DNA of 64,000 nt from Flavobacteriales bacterium UBA7468 (GTDB taxonomy: Bacteria > Bacteroidota > Bacteroidia > Flavobacteriales_D > Crocinitomicaceae): NCBI GenBank assembly GCA_002478565.1, contig DLPC01000023.1, forward strand, positions 1 to 64,000. Direction: 5' to 3'. The position numbers and the translations under genes are program-made. Every line of letters starts with the position of its first letter. Position 1 is the first letter of the stretch. Positions 60,701 through 64,000 of the stretch are shown piece after piece. The notes under the pieces are model-generated. The model saw only the letters and a program-made list of their open reading frames with translations, made no database searches and was not told the DNA's origin.

Positions 60701-60725
60701 TTTACATTCACTTTTAAATTCTTAA
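57711..60725 (+). CDS. M1 family zinc metallopeptidase, exported
   Basis: 1004 residues with a short signal peptide (MKKLLFLLLPFGAFSQ). Catalytic elements are complete: GGGMEYP (GAMEN equivalent), HEVGH (367-371) and the third zinc ligand E390 in HGWMDEGLN, at the standard HExxH-x18-E spacing. The first 330 residues are the beta-saddle domain; the last 400, beginning near GLMAGVTIHNIGLAPKKF, are strand-rich with aromatic ends and resemble a membrane-associated barrel-like region as in long M1 proteins of Bacteroidota. It acts as an aminopeptidase on exported peptides. One nt separates it from sppA. Confidence 0.9.
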   Translation: MKKLLFLLLPFGAFSQYFQQEVSYKIEVKLDDKKHQLTGFETLVYKNNSPQTLTFIYMHVWPNAYKNDQTALAEQLKRTEKDKIGNADPKDLGSIDGLDFKVNGQVVKWEFTPVHQDIVRIDLPKALAPGESITLTTPFQVNIPSGSISRLGHIGQSYQITQWYPKPAVYDQNGWNEMPYLNQGEFYSEYGSFDVAITVPANYVVGATGELQTASEIAFLDQKVQQSAKKLESLLAETESNKKNSSFPESASEWKTIRYTQDRVHDFAWFADKRFLVLKGSVELPHSKETVTTWVMFTPQNAKLWANSLEYLHDGTYYYSLWNGDYPYKHVTAIDGTISAGGGMEYPMITVIGNASNKEELEVVIVHEVGHNWFYGILGSNERVHGWMDEGLNTLNEMRYVQTKYPDNTRFSDMVAGGRFHLNDLDHHDSGDIMYRTLASFGLDQPLETHSDDFSSMNYGAIMYQKTGVVFYYLMDYLGAENFDAAMSAYYQQWKFKHPQPADLRNVLETQTGKDLGWLFEDLIQTTKHLDYKIKSVQLSETGSEIKLANKGQVNGPVEVNIFGENGLLETVWAEPGQKSVTANTKFSQITKVEIDRNNDIPELNRQNNLWVKEQLFHKVEPLRAEFLFGDHEKDQTTFFWTPMLGGNAYDGLMAGVTIHNIGLAPKKFTYLVSPMLSTTRLVNPMQTSRLRPVGIAEFSYQILPTKAIELMRFGLSVKSFSTSREYNQYYLAFSPYISINFGERKARHAIHNDLLIQGIWNSTNGFGNGRGAFVQHMLNYRKPAYQLQWTNRYEYFQDYTNAVDVSFGESVSRIWTNLNQTFSYRLAEMDRKVEFNIFGGYTLAYQNVTLNNPSDRFFWSMNGLQGQQDLFLEDYNFGRSELSGFWSQQRMDRHGQFHTGNSAGSNINWLSSATLYAQLPIKPNLFGVFADFGLARGVFQTVDTYYNAGIALRMGKVFGVYFPLVYGNSNYSGNLFNNYAQNIRFSLRINIVNRLSLHSLLNS

Positions 60726-60726
60726 T

Positions 60727-62517
60727 ATGTCTGAGCAGCGCCTTTCTTTTGGTAAATTATTTTGGCCAAGTTTTCTGGCAGTTTTTGTTGCTGGCTTGGT
60801 GGGTATGGTTTTTTTCTTTCTTGTTCTTGGCGGCATTATCGGATCCTTTGGTGATTTTGAACCAGAACCCTTAGCGCTTCAGGATAAAACGGTATTGCAC
60901 ATAAAGTTAGAAGGTGTCGTTGCCGATAAAAGCGCTCAGTCCCTTGATCCTGCAGCTTTGAAAGTAGATCGAACTACAGGTTTACCTGAATTAATAACTG
61001 GTCTGGAAGCTGCTGCAAAAGACCGCAAAATCAAAGGAGTTTTCTTGGAAATGAAAAGCCCTGAAATGGGCATGGCAACTGCCAAAGAACTTCGCGAGGC
61101 ACTCAGCAGCTTCAAAAAAACTGGAAAATTCGTTGTAGCCTATCTGTCTGGCGAACAGATTTCCTACACAGATTATTACGTGAGTAGTGTAGCAACTGAC
61201 TTTTTTGGCCTCGGTGGCGCTACCTTTTTATGGACAGGTTTGCATGCAGAAAGTTTTTTCCTTAAAAATCTGCTTGACGACCTCGAAATAGGCGTGATGG
61301 TTGTGCGTGGAAAAGACAATGATTTTAAAAGTGCGGTTGAGCCATTTTTCAGAACTGAAATGAGCGATTCTAGCCGTGTTCAGATGAGCGCCTTGCTTCA
61401 AGATATGTGGAGAATGTCGAGAAATGAAATTGCTCAGTCCCGCAAACTTGATACACTAGAACTCGATTCTTTGGCCAATGCACTTGCAATTAGAAAACTT
61501 TCACATGCTCAAGATTTCAAATTAATTGATCGAGTTTACTATCGGCATGAAGTTTTGGCATTTTTAAAAAAGAAAGTTGGTCTTGAACAAAGTTCAGCAC
61601 TACGTTTACAAACATTTGGTAAGTATATTAGGGATACTTTTCACGATGATCAACTTTTAGCCAAACAACAAAAGCATATAGCGGTAATTTTAGCTGAAGG
61701 TGATGTCGTTTCTGAAGGAGAGGGTTTAAGTGCAGCCTCAATAGGGAAGTTATTAAGATCGGCCAGAACAGACTCAGATGTCAAAGCAGTAGTGCTACGC
61801 ATCAACAGCCCAGGTGGTTCTGCGTTGGCAAGTGAAGAAATCTGGAAAGAAGTGGCCCTTACAGCTGAAAAGAAGCCATTGTATGTTTCCATGGGTGACT
61901 TCGCAGCTTCTGGTGGATATTATATTGCCACCCCAGCCAAGAAGATTTTTGCACAAGCAACGACAGTAACGGGTTCCATTGGGGTATTCGGAGTCTTACC
62001 AAATGCGGGTAACTTTCTTAAAAATAAAATTGGTGTGACAACAGACGAAGTGAGGACGCACCAACATGGTGGCTTATCATTGTTTAGACCACTAAGTGCA
62101 GAGGAATATGGCTTTATGCAAGAAGAAATTGATGAAGTCTATGATTTATTTCTCAAAAGAGTGGCAAATGGCCGTAAACTCACAAAAACACAAGTTCATT
62201 GTGTCGCAAGAGGAAGAGTATGGACTGGTACAAGTGCAAAGCGTCATGGTTTAGTCGATGAAATAGGGGGCTTATCTGCTGCGGTTGCTGCTGCTCAGAA
62301 AGATGCTGGCTGCTCTTATGTTGTCTATTATCCTAAAAAGGAAAAAAGTGCAATCGATCAATTAATTGAACTTGTAGATGAAGAATTAGAAAATGAACAG
62401 ACCAAAGCTCAAGTGCAAATTCCGACAGAACTCATGTTATATTACCAAAAATATGCTCAAATTAAAAAAATGAGTGGTATTCAAATGCGTTTGCCATTTT
62501 CTTTCAATATTTACTAA
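60727..62517 (+). CDS. sppA: Signal peptide peptidase SppA, long (67K) type
   Basis: 596 residues with an N-terminal membrane helix (about 12-38) and two tandem SppA domains. The general-base Lys lies in MVVRGKDNDFKSAVEPFFR (first domain) and the nucleophile Ser in MGDFAASGGYYIATPAKKIF (second domain), followed by TTVTGSIGVFG. The enzyme cuts cleaved signal peptides within the inner membrane. It is cotranscribed with the upstream M1 peptidase, an export-clean-up pairing. Confidence 0.95.
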   Translation: MSEQRLSFGKLFWPSFLAVFVAGLVGMVFFFLVLGGIIGSFGDFEPEPLALQDKTVLHIKLEGVVADKSAQSLDPAALKVDRTTGLPELITGLEAAAKDRKIKGVFLEMKSPEMGMATAKELREALSSFKKTGKFVVAYLSGEQISYTDYYVSSVATDFFGLGGATFLWTGLHAESFFLKNLLDDLEIGVMVVRGKDNDFKSAVEPFFRTEMSDSSRVQMSALLQDMWRMSRNEIAQSRKLDTLELDSLANALAIRKLSHAQDFKLIDRVYYRHEVLAFLKKKVGLEQSSALRLQTFGKYIRDTFHDDQLLAKQQKHIAVILAEGDVVSEGEGLSAASIGKLLRSARTDSDVKAVVLRINSPGGSALASEEIWKEVALTAEKKPLYVSMGDFAASGGYYIATPAKKIFAQATTVTGSIGVFGVLPNAGNFLKNKIGVTTDEVRTHQHGGLSLFRPLSAEEYGFMQEEIDEVYDLFLKRVANGRKLTKTQVHCVARGRVWTGTSAKRHGLVDEIGGLSAAVAAAQKDAGCSYVVYYPKKEKSAIDQLIELVDEELENEQTKAQVQIPTELMLYYQKYAQIKKMSGIQMRLPFSFNIY

Positions 62518-62688
62518 AAAACGCAGCAATTCCGTAAGATATTGACAATAAATTACTTAGGTTTAGATAGAATTGTTGAATAAATTTTTGCAATTATTAA
62601 ACAATAATTGTATATCATTGTTATTCAAATAATTAATGGCGATTCCCGAAAAGCCTCAATAGAGTAGGGAAAACTAAACCTAATTACT
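62518..62688 (+). promoter_or_regulatory. Proteorhodopsin upstream region with a perfect inverted repeat
   Basis: An AT-rich 171-bp gap with no gene. TTTG at 62587-62590 and a one-mismatch -7 box TATCATTG at 62613-62620 are 22 nt apart. Exactly between them lies a perfect inverted repeat, CAATTATT-AAAC-AATAATTG (62591-62610), placed as an operator would be. A weaker TTCCC/GGGAA pairing lies in the leader near 62643-62670. No database motif is assigned. Confidence 0.45.
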
Positions 62689-63438
62689 ATGTTTTTTTCT
62701 TTAACAAGTGCACTCAAAGTGCAAGAAATCTTTGAAAAAGGTGACGTGTATACATACACAGCGTTTACTTTTTTCATCGGAACAATGGCCATGATGGCCG
62801 CGGCTGCATTCTTCTTCATGGAGATGCGCAATATGGAAGATAAATGGAAAACTTCTATTTTGGTTTCCGGTATCATCACCTTTATTGCGGCAGTTCATTA
62901 TTACTACATGCGTGATTACTTCACAGACACGCAAACGTCACCAACATTTTTCCGTTATGTTGACTGGATGTTAACAGTGCCGTTAATGTGTGTTGAGTTT
63001 TATCTCATCACCAAAAAAGCAGGTGCTAAATCTAGTTTGCTTTGGAAACTTATTTTTGCGTCTGTAGTGATGCTTGTGACAGGATACTTTGGTGAAGCTG
63101 TAGATCGCGGAAACAGCGTGATGTGGGGTGTGCTTTCAGGTGCGGCTTACTTCTACATTGCTTACCTTGTATGGTTTGGTGAAGTTGCAAAACTCGCAGA
63201 ATCTGCTGGGCCAGCAGTAGCAAAAGCTACAAGAATCTTGGCATGGTTTGTACTAGTGGGTTGGGCAATCTATCCTTTAGGATACATTATTGGAACTCCA
63301 GGTGGACTTTTCGGAGCGTTTGGAAGCTCTGATCCAAATCCTTGGATGGATGTTGTTTACAACATCGGAGATGCCATCAACAAAATTGGTTTTGGTCTAG
63401 TGATTTACTCTTTAGCTAAATCAGACTCTAAAGCATAA
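62689..63438 (+). CDS. Proteorhodopsin, light-driven proton pump
   Basis: 249 residues with seven membrane helices. Helix C reads RYVDWMLTVPLMCVEFYL: D92 (proton acceptor), T96 and E103 (donor), the DTE set of outward proton pumps rather than the NDQ or NTQ sets of sodium or chloride pumps. M100 is the colour-tuning position; Met gives a green-absorbing pigment, usual in Flavobacteria. H70 pairs with the acceptor. The retinal Schiff-base Lys is K232, with counter-ion D228, in NIGDAINKIGFG. Gly151 in helix E may open a carotenoid-binding window. No retinal-synthesis gene is in view. It is monocistronic, with a strong terminator. Confidence 0.97.
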   Translation: MFFSLTSALKVQEIFEKGDVYTYTAFTFFIGTMAMMAAAAFFFMEMRNMEDKWKTSILVSGIITFIAAVHYYYMRDYFTDTQTSPTFFRYVDWMLTVPLMCVEFYLITKKAGAKSSLLWKLIFASVVMLVTGYFGEAVDRGNSVMWGVLSGAAYFYIAYLVWFGEVAKLAESAGPAVAKATRILAWFVLVGWAIYPLGYIIGTPGGLFGAFGSSDPNPWMDVVYNIGDAINKIGFGLVIYSLAKSDSKA

Positions 63439-63457
63439 TTTCTACAACTTATACACG

Positions 63458-63486
63458 AAGGGGAGCCTGTTGGCTCCCCTTTTTTG
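63458..63486 (+). terminator. Intrinsic terminator after proteorhodopsin
   Basis: Perfect stem GGGGAGCC / GGCTCCCC with TGTT loop followed by six T. Confidence 0.9.
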
Positions 63487-63520
63487 TTTCCTAGATTATA
63501 AAAGTTAAAAACACAAAAGT

Positions 63521-64000
63521 TTAATAAACTTTTGGAAATCCAATTGGATCGAGGTCGTGCATCATGTCAAGTACCTTTTCGATGATGTCGTCCATATTTG
63601 GTTTGCTGAAGTAATCGCCATCTGAGCCATATGCTGGGCGGTGATCTTTTGCTGACATCGTTTGTGGGGCAAGGTCAAGGAAATGATAAGCACCTTGCTT
63701 GACCACAATTTGATCGAGCATAAATGCGCTTGCGCCGCTGCTTACATCTTCGTCTACAATGAGTAAAGCATTGGTTTTGGCCACAGATGCTCCGATGATA
63801 TGGTGGATATCAAATGGTAATAAGGTTTGTGCATCGATGAGTTCCACAGAAATGCCAAATTCGGCAAGTTGTACCACTGCTTGTTCACAGATATTGAACG
63901 TGGAACCGTATGAAACTAAAGTGAGGTCAGTGCCTTCTTTCACAATTTCTGGTACACCTAGCGCTTCAGTGAACTCGCCAAAATTGAGTGGCATGCGTTC
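63521..64000 (-). CDS. 2-oxoacid dehydrogenase E1 (beta-type C-terminus), cut by window edge
   Basis: The last 159 codons of a gene running off the right edge. LNFGEFTEALGVPEIVKEGT, then LTLVSYGSTFNICEQAV, ELIDAQTLLPFD and LIVDEDVSSGASAFML are the transketolase C-terminal domain of branched-chain or pyruvate E1-beta subunits. The ending HRPAYGSDGDYFSKPNMDDI fits the fused alpha/beta E1 proteins common in Flavobacteriales. These decarboxylate 2-oxoacids with thiamine diphosphate and pass the acyl group to E2. The N-terminal and cofactor-binding parts are outside the window, so fusion and substrate are inferred. Confidence 0.85.
   Translation of the reverse strand, partial: ERMPLNFGEFTEALGVPEIVKEGTDLTLVSYGSTFNICEQAVVQLAEFGISVELIDAQTLLPFDIHHIIGASVAKTNALLIVDEDVSSGASAFMLDQIVVKQGAYHFLDLAPQTMSAKDHRPAYGSDGDYFSKPNMDDIIEKVLDMMHDLDPIGFPKVY

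Overview
The window reads as chromosome of a Bacteroidota bacterium, most likely order Flavobacteriales (family not resolved). The evidence is: promoters of the TTG-N(about 19)-TAnnTTTG type with little Shine-Dalgarno signal; six secreted proteins ending in a type IX secretion (T9SS) C-terminal sorting domain; a fused SecDF; a Rho with a long disordered N-terminal insertion; DUF2452, DUF4199, SprB and choice-of-anchor B families; and a proton-pumping proteorhodopsin with Met at the colour-tuning site. I see no insertion sequence, phage, CRISPR array, rRNA or tRNA. Both ends cut through genes (fabI on the left, a fused 2-oxoacid dehydrogenase E1 on the right).

Layout. 1-3.04 kb (minus): fabI end, then the uvrB-DUF3817-SRPBCC run. 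3.09-3.87 kb (plus): two small single-domain genes. 3.87-4.04 kb (minus): an easily missed 48-residue gene with its own terminator. 4.1-6.1 kb: fbaA-accD. 6.1-11.9 kb: two large T9SS cargo proteins, one a PNGase F relative with its N-domain split by a LamG-bearing insert. 11.9-15.3 kb: a four-gene translationally coupled cluster (GT2, HAD phosphatase, MORN-like repeat protein, GT4). 15.4-21.5 kb: secDF and a VIT/vWA/DUF2135 protein. 21.5-27 kb: SprB-repeat cargo protein, yaaA, DUF2452, FAD oxidoreductase. 27.1-31 kb: a Gln-rich coiled-coil protein and mpl. 31-36.2 kb (minus): rho, DUF4199, a periplasmic protein of the family often mislabelled asparagine synthetase B, and dnaB. 36.3-40.5 kb (minus): dnaX-menE-J-domain-nth, where dnaX needs a -1 frame change at an A10 run to make tau. 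40.5-45.7 kb (minus): sialidase-fold cargo protein and a pair of M16 peptidases. 45.7-47.7 kb (plus): a nine-repeat secreted protein overlapping an NlpC/P60 hydrolase. 47.7-50.6 kb (minus): phosphoribosyltransferase-murQ-agmatinase-membrane protein. 50.6-52.2 kb (minus): cobalamin riboswitch, secreted propeller protein, terminator. 52.2-54.9 kb: rpsO-pnp. 54.9-62.5 kb: MopE-repeat cargo protein, M1 peptidase, SppA. 62.5-63.5 kb: proteorhodopsin.

The strongest unusual points are: (1) the dnaX recoding site, which ends a gamma-like product two codons after A10 while the -1 frame stays open to a canonical tau C-terminus; (2) a monocistronic unit in which a cobalamin riboswitch controls a T9SS-exported propeller resembling the BtuG type of surface B12-capture protein, with no transporter nearby; (3) six genes whose ATG lies exactly 4 nt after a TAnnTTTG element, implying leaderless or near-leaderless mRNAs; (4) the hidden 48-residue gene; (5) a Nth-type glycosylase that lacks all four iron-sulfur cysteines; and (6) a nine-repeat propeller-like family paired with a cell-wall hydrolase. 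Functions are inferred from motifs read by eye; no database search was run.
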